The translations under genes were made by a program, and so were the position numbers. Shown here one piece after another: positions 9,476 to 21,021 of a stretch of 64,000 nt of DNA (within the stretch, counting starts at the first letter, position 1; the number at the start of each line of letters is the position of its first letter). Where the stretch lies: contig NC_057317.1 in NCBI RefSeq assembly GCF_000687475.1, positions 4,588,501-4,652,500 of the forward strand. Reading direction: 5' to 3'. The notes beneath the pieces were generated by a model that was not told where the DNA came from, made no database searches, and saw only the letters and a program-made list of their open reading frames with translations. The stretch is from Ustilaginoidea virens (taxonomy: Eukaryota > Ascomycota > Sordariomycetes > Hypocreales > Clavicipitaceae).

Positions 9476-12400
9476 AGTCCTACTATAATAACTAATATCT
9501 CTTTTTCTAGTATAGTATAATATTTCTCGGCGTTTCCTAATTTATATAATAGCTATATAATAATTTTAACCTTTATCTAATTTAAATTATCTATTAGTAT
9601 TCTAAATTTAGTGTCTTCTAACTAAAATAGAATACCCCTTATACTAGTATCTAAGGCATCTATTATAAAGTGGAATTAGGTTCCTAGCCAGGCACTAAAA
9701 GTAGTATTTACCTAAATACTATAATAGATAGCTAAGAGTGCTAAACTTGCTTTAGTTATCTAAACTAGTTAATCTCAAAGTATTTCCTCTTTTTATATAG
9801 ATTATCTACCTATTTTCGTTATTTTATAATTAATATAAAAGAATACTGATTTAACCATTCGAACTAAATCTAACTTTCCTAGAATAAATTTATATAAGAA
9901 TAGAGTTAAATATATAAGGGTTAGAACCTTATCTTAGGTCTTTAATGGATTTTTATTAAAGTATTTTATTATTTAAATGAATCTTTCCCTATATTTCTTT
10001 ACTAGTTATATTCTGCTATCTTTAATAGAAAACCTAATATAATCTACTTTTGATGCGAAGAAAGTAATCTTTTTCCCGCTTAAGCCGATCCGTGCCTAGG
10101 CTACTCTTAGAAAATATCTCTTCTATAAGAAATTAAAATAGTCTTCTTAAGTCTCTAATGCGATATAGTAGTTATCTATATAGATAGAGAATAATATTTG
10201 GATATCCTCTATATAGCCTAGAATTAATTCCAATTCTATTCTATCCTAGAAGAAAAGGTATCTAAATACTATATCTCTAAATCGGGTATATATCGCAGGT
10301 GACCCTATTAAGCCTTATGGCATATTATTGTAAATATATATACTATTAGGGCAGGAAAATGCCGTTTTGTGTTTATTTAGTGGGTATACTTTTATAGCCT
10401 AGAATCCATTCGAAGCATTTACTTATAAGAAAATTATTGACCTTCCGCAGTAAACCGAATCTATATCTGCCTCTATATTGTAATATAGATAAGCGGGTTT
10501 AATTGAATTATTATTTATATCTCGGAAGTTATAAACTATACGAAAAACCTTTTTAGATAGTAAGACTTTCTTTTATCCTAGCTTATTAATAAAAAGTATC
10601 GGCACTATCTATTTAGAAATATTTTGATATATTACTATTACTTTCTCTATTGCTGGGAAAACCTTTTTAGAGAATTATCGATAAGCTATTATATAGCGAA
10701 ACTATTTTACTTTCTTTAGTTTAGCATCTGGTATAAGAGGGATATAGTATTATATTAAGTCTATAGTGCGAATATCCTCTAGTTTATTAATAAAATAGTC
10801 TTTATATATATAGTATAGCTGTTTAATAAGCATTTATTAAGTTATTGACCCCGCCCTATTCCTTAACGAAATGCTAGACTATTTAAACTATAAATAGACC
10901 GTTTCATCCGGTATAGTTATTAATAGTCGATTTATATATAAATTTCGAAATCGAAAGGGGTACCCCTTTAAAAGTGGTTTTCCTATATAAATTAGTAAGG
11001 TTAGTTATCTAGCTTTATCTATTAGCGTTATATACTCTATCTTGCTTTTATATAGCTTTAAGAAGTTAGATATCTTTAAATTAGGTAAATATATTATCGG
11101 TTTTATATTAGAAAGGTATATCTTATCCTTTTATTCTAAATACTATTGATTATTACTAGTAGATATATAAAAAATTTCGAATAAATCTAATTTTTAATTT
11201 TCTTATCTCTTTAGGTTATTTTCCTCTTTTTATTTAATCGCCTACTTAAATTCCGAATATTTATTTTCTCTTTCTGCAATTATTATAAGAATAATATCTT
11301 TCCTAATATAGGAGTATCTCCCTATATTTTATCGGTTAAATTGACTCTATATAAGTTTCTAATTACTAAAAATTAGTTTAAAAGATACTAAGTAGTAAAG
11401 CAATAAGTTTATTAATAATGGTTTCTATAATACTAGGGCTTTCGAATTATTAATTCCTTTATTTATTCTATTAATCCCTTTTATACCTAATACTATTTTA
11501 AGTTCCTCTATAGCCAGCTTTTATTAATACTATAAAGTAAAAATCCGCGAATAATCGCTAGTATTATTATCTACGGTAATCATTTTTTCGATAAAGTAGT
11601 ATATATATCTATAGCGACTATTGCCAGTTTATAAGCTTCTTTATTTATATTTCGTAGAGTCTTTTCTATTTCTTTTAGAATTTTTCGGTTATCTTTAATA
11701 AATTTAACTTTATTATTAGATGAGGCCTATTTTAGAGAAGCTAAATATCGAACTTTAACTTATTAGAATAGGTCTAGATATAGGTATATCGGCAGAACCT
11801 ATAAGACTCCTCTAGTGCCTTTAAGCGTAAGTTTATCTTCTTTATAATATTCTACTATACTTATTCTTTATAGCTAAACCTTTCCTAATAAAATATCCTA
11901 TTCTTCTTAAGCTAGTATAATATAGAAGCGAATTAATGCCAGAATGCCGCCTACTACTACCTATATATATACGCAAGTAGTAATAGTATATTTATTATCA
12001 TTTGCTATCTTAACCTTTATTGGTTTTTATAGTTATAATTATAGAATTTTATATTTTATTAAGAAAGCCTTATTGATTAAGTTGATATTCAATCTGCTAT
12101 CTATTAGGATAAAATCGTATTACACTCCTTTAATATAGGCGGTAATATATCCTAAAGTAGTTGCCACTTAACCCTTAGGTTTCGCAATATTATTAAAGGC
12201 AATAATATAATTCGTTCTACCTACCACTTATCTTTTTCTATTCTCCTTATCATCACAAAATAGTATTATAAGGTGTGAAATAATAGCTTTTGCAGTATTA
12301 CTTTTAAGCTTGCGTCTATACTGTATAAGGTGTGAAAGCTAGTATCTAATAATTAGTGCGATTTAAAGGAGTTATAATATATTAATTAGTATAATTATAT

Positions 12401-13239
12401 TCTTTAAATATTACTTTAAGTCGAATAGTGGGATATTATATTCTTCTATCGCTCGAATTTTTTTTAATTCTAATCGTCGATATAATTATAGCAATTCCTT
12501 TCGAGGTGGTTCCTATATAACTATATCTTCATCTTATATCTAATATAGAATAATTAGTAGAAGATAAATTAATATAGCTAGAGTTAGTAGCGGAACTTAT
12601 AGATTTAAAGAGGGCATATTAGAGGTTCCTAAAATATGCTCTAAATATAATCGTAGTAATAAGAGTATTTATTAGAATTATTTTATTGTAATTTTTGGCA
12701 TTATCTATGCCTAAGCTGGAGCCTATTTATAATTAATTAGGATGATTAGTAGAAAATAAATTAGAATAAACTATCCTATAGTCTATATCTATATTTCTAG
12801 TTCATCCTCTAGGTTTAAAAATTCTTTAATGCAATATCGGTTAATGCCCTCGAAATTTATTATCGCCTTTAGTGTATTTTTGTATATTATTTTATTTAGG
12901 CCCCTAGTTATTACCAGGTGACTTTCCTTTCCTCTTATAGCGGCTATAGTTTTCTTATTACTTTCGTTATTAATCTTAATATAATATAGAAATCGATATA
13001 GAATGGTTCCAATAGTATAGGCTGTACGAGCTAAACGTTTCTCAAAGCTATTTAGTAAAATATCTATCGAGTCTCTAACTATTTATACTAAATTAGTAAC
13101 TAAAAGGGTCTATTAGTTCTTTACTAAATTTAGTTCCTTTCGTCTATTACATCTTATTTATTTACTAATTTCTATCTATTATTATCGATATCTATTAAAT
13201 TCGGTTAGATTAATATGATTCTTTAAGGAATATTAGTAG

Positions 13240-14110
13240 CCTATATAGCCCTATTCTCCGCAGTTAAAGCACTAATAATAATCTGCATTTAATTAAAATT
13301 CGGTATTCCTAGCATAAGTACCTATACTAGGTCCTAAATTTGATTTACTAGTCGATAGTATATTATTATATTTAGATTTTCCGTATTGACTATATGGTTT
13401 TATGCCTTTAGCTGGTTGCATTATATTAAAGGCCTCTAGTCGTTAGATAAGGTTAAATATCTTTTCTTCTATCTTTACATTTTATTCCATTTAATATATT
13501 ATTTTCTTATCTCTTTTGGCCTATTAGTTTAGCATCATTCGAAGGGGGTTTAAGCTTAAGGCTAGTTTATTATTATCTTCTAAAGGAAGTAATTTCTTAC
13601 TAAATAATACTTAGCATCTATAAATGATACTTTTCAGGTCTAACATCGTTAAATCAGTTATTGCTATAGTGCCTTTCTAAAGTCCTCTACTATAAAGGCA
13701 ATTAGCGACTCTTTTATATAAGCGTTAATCAACCTCTCTATTAGGTATACTAAGAACCATATTGGTAAATAGTAGTTATTTATTAATAGACTTAACCTTT
13801 GCAGAGAGCTTATCTATATAGGTTATATACGCTTTTAATATTTCACCCTTCTTTCGATAGAAATCAAAAACTTCCCTTCGAATCATCACTTTAATATAAG
13901 GGTCCAGATCTTTAAATTTCTTAATAAAATTCGTTACTAAATCGGACTATTTTCGTTTATTATAGTCTAAGTTTTTATACCAAGCAAAGGCCTTTCCTTT
14001 TAGGCCGGCAATAAAAATATTCTTTATAATAATATCGTAGTAAGCGGTCATATAGCCGCCTACTATAGTAGATATTACTAAATAATTATCGATATAATCT
14101 TATAGTAGTC
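13240..14110 (-). pseudogene. Gag remnant of the gypsy-type element
   Basis: On the minus strand the stretch 14,020 down to 13,700 reads as a retrotransposon Gag body (GLKGKAFAWYKNLDY, a stop at a Gln-like site, then SDLVTNFIKKFKDLD and FDFYRKKGEILKAYI). About 400 bases on is a CCHC zinc knuckle, CFNCGE-stop-GYIGY, in which the expected His reads Tyr. His (CAC/CAT) to Tyr (TAC/TAT) is what RIP would produce. The family packages RNA into virus-like particles, and this copy is broken. Confidence 0.75.
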
Positions 14111-14522
14111 TATCCTTAGGATATCTAGCGAATAAAGTCACGCCTATTCCTATAGCTATAGGGAAAGGGGAAGGTATTATATTCTGTATAATTGCCGGTT
14201 ATTTTATTAATTCGGATTCGTTTATTAAGTTAGATTCTTTTATTAATTCGGCTTATACTAATTTAGATTCTTTTGCTAATTCTCTATTAAGTTCCGTTTT
14301 TAGAGGAACTAAATAAGGATATTAATAAGTAGGAAAAGATAAACTAAAAGAAGATAGATCTAGTAGTAAATAAATTTAGTATTCCTAATTATCTTTTAGT
14401 TCAATAAATAATAGTCTTAAGAACTATAAGAGAGGGGTTAGAATAATGCCCTAATCTATATCTTAATCGTAGGATATAGATATTTAGATAATAGAAGGGA
14501 GGGCAGGATAAAAATCTAAATG

Positions 14523-14726
14523 AAAATCCAGATAGTCGATTATCAACTGACGAAAGTTTGGTATTGCTATATTTGAAAGGTTTAAAAGTTTCTACTGTTA
14601 AAGACGGTTTCACAGGTTTTTATAAAAATCCAGATAGTCGATTATCAACTAACGAAAGTTTAGTATTGCTGTATTTAAAAGGTTTAAAAGTTTCCACTGT
14701 CAAAGACGGTTTTACAGGTTTTTAAA
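14523..14726 (-). repeat. Tandem duplication of a 102-bp unit (34 codons)
   Basis: Two adjacent copies (from 14,523 and from 14,625) differ at few positions. The unit is a multiple of three. Read on the minus strand, which is the element's sense, it gives PSLTVETFKPFKYSN and DNRLSGF in each copy, with one TAA at the junction. Read on the plus strand it gives two open copies (NPDSRLST, LYLKGLKVSTVKDGFTGF) ending at a TAA. It is probably the start of the gypsy gag region, but it was not recognised. Confidence 0.8.
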
Positions 14727-15635
14727 CTTAGTTAGTAAGGGAAGAAAAGAGGAGAGAAAAGGGAAAAAGAAAGAGAAAAACAAAGGGTTAGACTTTAAAG
14801 GGTTCAAATAACAAGTCAATTTCTTTAAAGACTGATAATTCTTTGATCATTCCACTAATTAATCACAAAAATCGTTCATAAGTTCCACAGACCATTCCAC
14901 TAGATCAAACTAGACTAATTCCACTCTACTATACTACACCGAAAAAAAGAAGAGAAAAGAAAGTAAAGTCCCTCCTCCAAAAAAAAAAAATTCTCCCTTA
15001 CGTCTTGCCCAGGTCGTAAGTATAAACTTCTTCCTTCCTTCCCACTTTTCAAGCAACATAGCCTCATATCATTACACTAGGGCAAGTGGCATATCAGGCG
15101 CATCTTCACAATCTCGCCACTTGCCCCAACAAAATTGCCCCAAAGTTTAGTGCCCCATCCTCAATCCGGCTTAGCTCAAGTATATCTCAATTTATAACTC
15201 AAACCATAGGTTTCTGTTATAATCAGCAATTCTAGCAGCTTACAACTTTAAGTCAATCTGGCTCTATATCTGCCTTTATCGCTAGTAGTTCCATCATCTG
15301 TCTTAAATCGTAGTCTCGTAGCTTCGTAGTATCGTAAGGATAAAGTCGTATCAAATTGTATTTTCTTAATTCAACCGCAGCCGAATTCTTCTGACCGCAG
15401 CCAGGCATCGCAGGAATAACTATAGAAATCGTATTAAATCGTATTTTCTTAATTCAACCGCAGCCGAATTCTTTCAACCGCAGCCAGGCATCGTAGGATC
15501 TCAATTTAACCGCAGCCGAATTCTTCTGACCGCAGCCAGGCATCGCAGGAGTGACCGCAGCCACCAAATTCGATATAGACCCTCACACGCAGCTATCGGT
15601 CTAATCATTCGATTCAACCGCAGCTGAATTATTCT
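14727..15635. other. Probable leader/LTR of the gypsy element, no gene seen
   Basis: Composition moves from AT-rich to mixed. The stretch has A-rich tracts (14,730-14,790 and 14,980-14,992) and, from 15,365, short repeats around AACCGCAGCCGAATTCTT and GACCGCAGCCAGGCATCGCAGGA (three imperfect copies to 15,560). Its position, upstream of minus-strand gag, fits a leader plus 5' LTR, but I could not define LTR ends or a primer site. Confidence 0.4.
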
Positions 15636-15853
15636 GACCGCAGCCAGGAACTTTGCAGGCCTTCACTCGCAGCTATAGACCTGACCTAACCGCAGCTAGG
15701 ATTTTTCTGACCGCAGCCAGGAACTCTGCAGGCCTTCACGCGCAGCTATAGACCTGACCTAACCGCAGCTAGGATTTTTCTGACCGCAGCCAGGGGCTCT
15801 GCAGGCCTTCACGCGCAGCTATAGACCTGACCTAACCGCAGCTAGGATTTTTT
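15636..15853. repeat. Minisatellite, three copies of a 73-bp unit
   Basis: The unit starts GACCGCAGCCAGG and includes TGCAGGCCTTCACGCG, AGCTATAGACCTGACC and TAACCGCAGCTAGGATTTTT. Copies start at 15,636, 15,709 and 15,782. They differ at two or three positions, and the last is followed by TTTTTTGC. No coding was found. Confidence 0.9.
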
Positions 15854-15982
15854 TGCATTATGATTATAATTATTCGGTCGTTCGTAGTATTCGGTCTCGG
15901 AAAGTAGAGGTAATGCCACCAAAGGCGCCGGCAACCACAGCTTTGCTTGAGTGCTAAGGTACGATGGATATGCGGTTTATCG

Positions 15983-16014
<32 letters not shown>

Positions 16015-18253
16015 AGGAAGAAGAAAAAAAAGAAAGGATGATGATGATGCAATAACGTCGTAGCGGAGTGAAATCGTCCCAGTCTCATCACCATGAATTC
16101 CTTCCACTGACCATGGGGCCAAAAATGTGTTGTGTAGGAGGGTTGGTTTTTCGAGCTAATCTAATCTAAAACCCCCCACTATTTATCCCTTCAACAGCCT
16201 GGCTGGCTGGCATAGCTGAACACACCGCCCGCTGAGTTGCTCGGAAGGCAGGCGCCAGCGCCAGCACCTGCTCGCGCAAAGTATTGACTAGGTACTGACT
16301 ATTGACCAGCACAGGCTTGCACAACGGTCTTTAACGCCAAAGGAGAACCGGCCAGCCAATCATTTGTTGAGCTGATGGCGGTTTGGGTGGGGGGTGAGAA
16401 TGGGGATGTTGACGACAACCTTGTGTCAGATGCTTGCTGCACCCAATCGACAACATATAACATCTGGTCAGTCAATAGCTTCAAGTTCTCTAGGTTCAAG
16501 AAAACTAAAAGCTGCCGCGGCCGCCAAGCAAAAAAAGCACAAAAAAAAAAAAAAACAGAGCGAATCCCCAGCCCAGCAACGAGCGACGAGCGACGAGCGA
16601 CGGTGGCCCTTGGACATCGGCCCCTTGCCCTTACCGCGGCGACGGCCGTGAAAAATGTGCGCGTGCGCAGCAGCCAGAGTATCGCGACGCCGCCAAGGCC
16701 GCCGCCGCCGTCTTTCTTGTTGGGTCACGGTGGCCGGGTCAAACTCTGTCTTTGGGCTGGGCATCCACTTAGCCTTGGCATGCATCGGATCAGATCAGAC
16801 CTTGTTTGCGGGTGGTGAGCGTGCGGAAGCTTGTCTGGGGTGGGCCGTCCACCTCTGCTCAGGCATCGTCAACCTAACCTCGCGGCTCACGGGTTGCGTC
16901 GCCAGCTTTCAAGCGATGCCGAGTTTGACGTCATGGCTGCTTCCTCGTTGGCCGCCAGCTTGAATAAAAATCAGGCAAGGCGCCGATGCATGCATGTGTG
17001 GGAAGCGCCTCCGAGTACGGAGTATGTAGCAAGTACGGCGTACATCTCTGGGGGGGGGGGTACAAGCCCAGGTACCTACACGGTAACCTCGGTACCTCCT
17101 GGTACTTGCCGGCCGGGGCAGGTACATACTGCACTGCGCGTGCAAGTCGGTGAGCGGAGCCCCAGGGCGGGGTGCTGCCGCTGCCGAATTTGGCCGAGGC
17201 GCTTGTTGCTCATCCGTCCATCCCTGCTTGCTTGCGGCAAAGTCGGCATGGCATGGACTACCCTAACCCCGTTCCTTTATCATTTGTTGATGTCCTTATT
17301 CAAGTCCTCCTCGTCGATTTCCTCGGCCCATCTAGCCACGCATCACGTGTAGCTTCATGTTCGTTTTCCTCACCCGTCAAAGACTTGACTTTGCCTACCA
17401 CTACTGGTGACGGCCATCGTGAAAGGCTCCATCTTTTCCCCGCAGCAAGCTGCTGCTGCTGCTGCTGGAACCTGCGCTCCATGCGCTCCGTGCGCTCCGT
17501 GCGCTCCGTATGCTCCGCTCCGTATTTCGCCACTTCTGGTCACCCTCTGACGAACAAACAAACGACAACAACGACAAACCACCCGCAAGTTTTCCATGTT
17601 ATGTCCCCACACCAGTGACGTCAGCACTTCAATACCCCGGACGAGAGGGCAACGCAGGCAACGCGGGCAACTAGTTGCTGCTTCTTCTTCTTCTTCTTCT
17701 TTTTTTTTATTTATTTTATTTTATTTTTAATTTTAATTTATTTTTTTTTTCATGTCGCAATCGAGGATTCTTCTGGATTCGACTTGAAGAAGCACTCCAT
17801 GACAATGAATGCTGTTAAATATGACCAGTAGACATGTGACATCTTCCTCCCCCCCCAAGTACCCGGCAAGCCTGGTGAGATTGTGTTGCCAGGGCCTGGT
17901 CGGTCTTGTCGAAGCTACCTCGACGTCTGTTCCTGGAACCGCGCAAGATTTGTCCCGCCTCCCCTCGTAATGTGCCAACAGAAAACTGCACAGAATGGCT
18001 ACCCTCTCGAGCACGGCTTTTGCTATACAAACCCGACGGGCTGCTGGTCTTTTGCCGTGAAATATTTGATACTTTCCCCCTCTACATGGGATGCTGGATG
18101 ATACGTATCGTATACCCTTTTGCGACCGGAGGCCTTCCAGTTCACTGGGTCACGCCATTTCTTCCATCGCCATCAAGAAGTCTGCAGCCCGCAACCCGCA
18201 GCACCCAATATCGGATACCGCGAGCTTCTAGATGGTCCGGCCAGCCCGTTTCT
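15854..18253. other. Intergenic region right of the transposon block, no gene supported
   Basis: The stretch holds a run of about 28 A (15,982-16,010), a G run near 17,050, GGTACCT-type motifs at about 17,070-17,120, a 9-bp array (TGCGCTCCG) at 17,474-17,515 and a T-rich tract at 17,685-17,750. Several frames of 60-170 codons are open on both strands, but none shows a domain, an intron pattern or low-GC/high-GC contrast typical of coding. It may contain the outer LTR end of the gypsy element and the 3' end of the LDB17 transcript. Confidence 0.5.
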
Positions 18254-20008
18254 TCACCGTGTATGAGCCTCGTCTGCTGCTTCTTCCAACGGCTCTGCAC
18301 TGCTCTTGAGCCGACCCCGTCTCCGTGGCGGCGGCGCCTTGGGCGGTACTTTCTTACCCTCACCGTTCGCGCCGACGTGAGCTTTGGGTGTCTGCGCAAA
18401 CGGGACGCCGTGACGGTGTTTGGGAACAGCGGGCAGCGGTTTCCTAGCCTTGCTAGGCGGGTTCGATGCTTGCGAGTCTGCCCCCGCTTCACCGTTTGAG
18501 TTTGACAAGGTGGAAGCTCGCCGGCTGGGAGTTTGCACTCCTGGCCGCTCCTTTACCCCCGCTACGTCGCCCACACTGACGCTGCTTGCATACTGTGATG
18601 GCGACAGGCTGATTCCAAGAATCTGACGAGCCACCTCGGCCTGTCCTGAACCCTCTCTCTCAGGCTCCTTCTCCTCTATCCACTTGACTTTGGCTACTCT
18701 AGCCACCAGCCGTAGTGTCGTCTCATCCGCGGGCGCGAAATGCGCGTTGTGAGATCCGCGTAGTATTCGGAGCACCCGCAGCACCTCATCCCGTTTGTAG
18801 TGAGGCGGTTGATTGAGCTGCGTGTGAGCCAAGAGCGGGTACATGACTCGGAGGTATGTGTGCCGCAGCGATATTTTCTCGTCGGGCAAATCCATCAAAT
18901 TGCGAATGATGACGTCCAAGAGGACTTTCAGATCGTTGGTGTAAAAGTACTCATATGTTGCTCGCGTTGTGAAAAGAAGATAGAGGAGCTTCAAAATCAA
19001 GAGTTGGAGTGATGTTTCCGTTTCTCGATTCAAGAGCAGAATCACGTTCTCGCCAAAAGTCCTAAACAGAGGCCCGTGAAGGCTTAAGCACTTGACTATG
19101 CGGTTAGTCATGGGCGGCTGTGCCGTGCCACCATCCGCAGCCGCATCTGTCGAGGCCAGCATGTACTGCTCGTTCAGAACAAGCTATCGACGGGTCAGCT
19201 CTGAGGCGCCAAGAGACACGAGCAACACGTGAAGCTGTGAAATATATATATATATATATATATATAAAGACAGCTGGCTTCACGTGGGTGGGATGCACGG
19301 GAGGTATTCCGACTTACCAGAACTCGTATGGTGGGGTAGTGGTAAGGATCTTGCACGTCGTCAGAGACGCCTTCAATGATTCCAAAAAGGTGATGGACAA
19401 AGGCATCGTCAACCAGCATTAAATCTTGCACCTTGAGCCGTTCGACCCGGGACATTTCATACATCAGCTGGAGCAGCAGGCGATGCAGCCGTGCATCAGG
19501 TTGCTTTTGGCGGCGGGCGAGAATGAGCTCTAGGAGTCGTGGAAAGCAGGATTCCTCAATCATTTGGGGAAATGTCAGCTCGTGGCGGCAGCCGTCTAGA
19601 TACAGGACACTAGCAATAGCGTGCAGAGGTCCAGCCTCGTCTTCCTGCAAAAGGCTATGTATTATTTGGGTTCGAACGTAGTCTTTGTTGATCCTGAAAG
19701 TCTCGCTCTCCAGAAGCACGTGTGCGCAGGTGAAGGAGTCAAGCTGGGGGGCCGAGGCGCTGCCTCGAAGATGGCAGGCCGTCATGTCGAGCCATTTGCG
19801 GAGGGCATCGTCGATGGCTTCATGGCTGTTGCCGTCCGTGATGAGGCACTCGGCCATCTCTGAGAAAGTCCACGTCAACCTTCTTCCACGAAGCTGAGAG
19901 AGCTGCGTCAACGAAGCACCGGTCCGCAGCGTCCAATCGCATACCTTTCCAAAGTCGTCCTTCATCCTCAGATGTCGACACATCCACCGTGGCGTCGTAG
20001 GCCTCCAT
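18254..20008 (-). CDS. LDB17: Ldb17/SPIN90-family actin-regulatory protein
   Basis: Exons are 20008-19945, 19859-19318 and 19183-18254 (introns of 85 and 134 nt), giving 511 residues. The exon 1 end LWK joins EMAECL across the first intron, matching the family N-terminus. The leucine-rich domain (residues of roughly 20-330) shows the family's strongest blocks: [24 protein letters not shown] joined across intron 2 to LVLNEQYM, then [40 protein letters not shown] and [13 protein letters not shown]. The C-terminus is basic and proline-rich ([17 protein letters not shown]), with SH3-type ligands. Known role: yeast Ldb17 and fission-yeast Dip1 act at endocytic actin patches, Dip1 by activating Arp2/3 to make linear filaments. 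Intron 2 holds a TA dinucleotide repeat. Function is inferred from the family. Confidence 0.93.
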
Positions 20009-21021
20009 GACTGCGTTTCAGGGGCAACCGCAGCAATGGCGACATGTGGCCGCATTCAAACCAACAGACGGCGAAAATCGAGCGAGCGCGAGAAGAAAGG
20101 ATGCGACGCCGGTATGTAGTTTGGGCTGGCCAGGGAAGAGTTGAGCAAATACGGGCATCATAGTAGAAGCAGACGCTGCATCTCACGAAGGGATTTTGCC
20201 AAACAGTTGGCTGGTGGGGCAACTGAAAGTTGCTTCTCAAAGCTTGCTTCTCAAGAACATGGGAAAGCATGAAATGAAGTTGCTTTCTCAAGGCATGACA
20301 GACAAGACACGAGAAAGCATCCACCAGCTTGTCCGAAGGCCAACCGGACCCCGCCTGCCCCTTTGTTTTATTACATACATACTTTGTTTTACGAGTACTC
20401 CGTACGGGGTTGCCGCAGGAGGTCGGCCACTAACTTAGGTACATGATACCGCCGTGTTCCACTTTTAAGACCTGTGCTAAAACCGGCGTGAAACCTATCG
20501 CAGTATATATAATACCCAATAGAGTCACGCATTGTGTGGCGTCACACTTTTGGTGCAACAAAACCTGCTGGAACATACCTACCTACCTAGGAGGTATGTA
20601 TGTAGTTGACCTTGGGTCTCCGCGGGCTAATAGGTCCTGGCAACTACCTCATGTACTGTCGTTGGTGATTATTGGTCCTCCCTAGGAGGTAGTAGTTATA
20701 TTGCAGTGACCAACAGACAGGGAATTATCCTGAAATAGCCATCAAGACTCTGAATGCTAGCTACTTCCTAACCTCAGCTCCGAACCAGAGATGAGGGCCG
20801 GAGCGAGACGGTGGGGGTGCCTTAGGTACCAAGTGAGAAATGTCGCTTCTTACCTCGGTCGTCCGTACAGGGAGGGAAAAGACGGGCTCGCGACGAAACC
20901 GCCAAACCGCCAAACCGCCGCCAAGCGCGAACAAGAAAAGAAGACCCCTGCCATCAGGATTCGGGATTCATAACTGCCGGGGTTGCCGACAGAGCCGCAG
21001 GTCGGGAAACGCAGCCCCCCA
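20009..21021. other. Intergenic region LDB17/PDAT with GGTACCTA motifs and one dispersed repeat copy
   Basis: This is the upstream region of LDB17 and downstream region of the next minus-strand gene. It holds TACCTAGG-type motifs at about 20,430-20,600 and 20,680, a copy of the 60-bp dispersed element (20,496-20,559) and no supported gene. Confidence 0.6.
20496..20559 (+). repeat. Dispersed ~60-bp element, copy A
   Basis: It runs from TATCGCAGTATA through ACCCAAT and TTGTGTGGCGTCAC to TTTTGGTGCAAC. It is closely similar to the reverse complement of 47,481-47,542 and similar to 50,386-50,438. It is flanked by TACCTACC-type motifs. The family is unknown. Confidence 0.8.

Larger units (their letters stand above)
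9476..14726 (-). mobile_element. RIP-degraded Ty3/gypsy-type LTR retrotransposon body
   Basis: This AT-rich DNA has no long frames, but the minus strand still reads as a gypsy element with stops. RNase H lies at about 9480-9720 (LLYKLGNAEKYYTILEKE). RT lies at about 10,050-10,900 (NKHKTAF, then N-M-P-stop-GLIGSPAIY for the MPFGL-type motif, then SIYIDNYYIALET). A zinc knuckle CFNCGE lies near 13,260, and a Gag body (GLKGKAFAWYKNL ... FIKKFKDLDPY) near 13,890-14,020. The order right to left is Gag-RT-RNase H. Integrase and the other end lie left of the copia insertion, beyond the window. Stops stand at Gln and Arg-like positions, and Asp/His residues are often replaced, all consistent with RIP. 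Confidence 0.8.

Noticed and set aside
14727..15635. Possible exact LTR of the gypsy element
   Set aside because: No TG...CA ends, primer site or second copy were found in the window, so only a general leader/LTR label was given.
16375..17618. Several 80-170 codon frames on both strands
   Set aside because: They overlap each other in different frames, contain homopolymer or tandem-array translations, and show no domains or splice logic.
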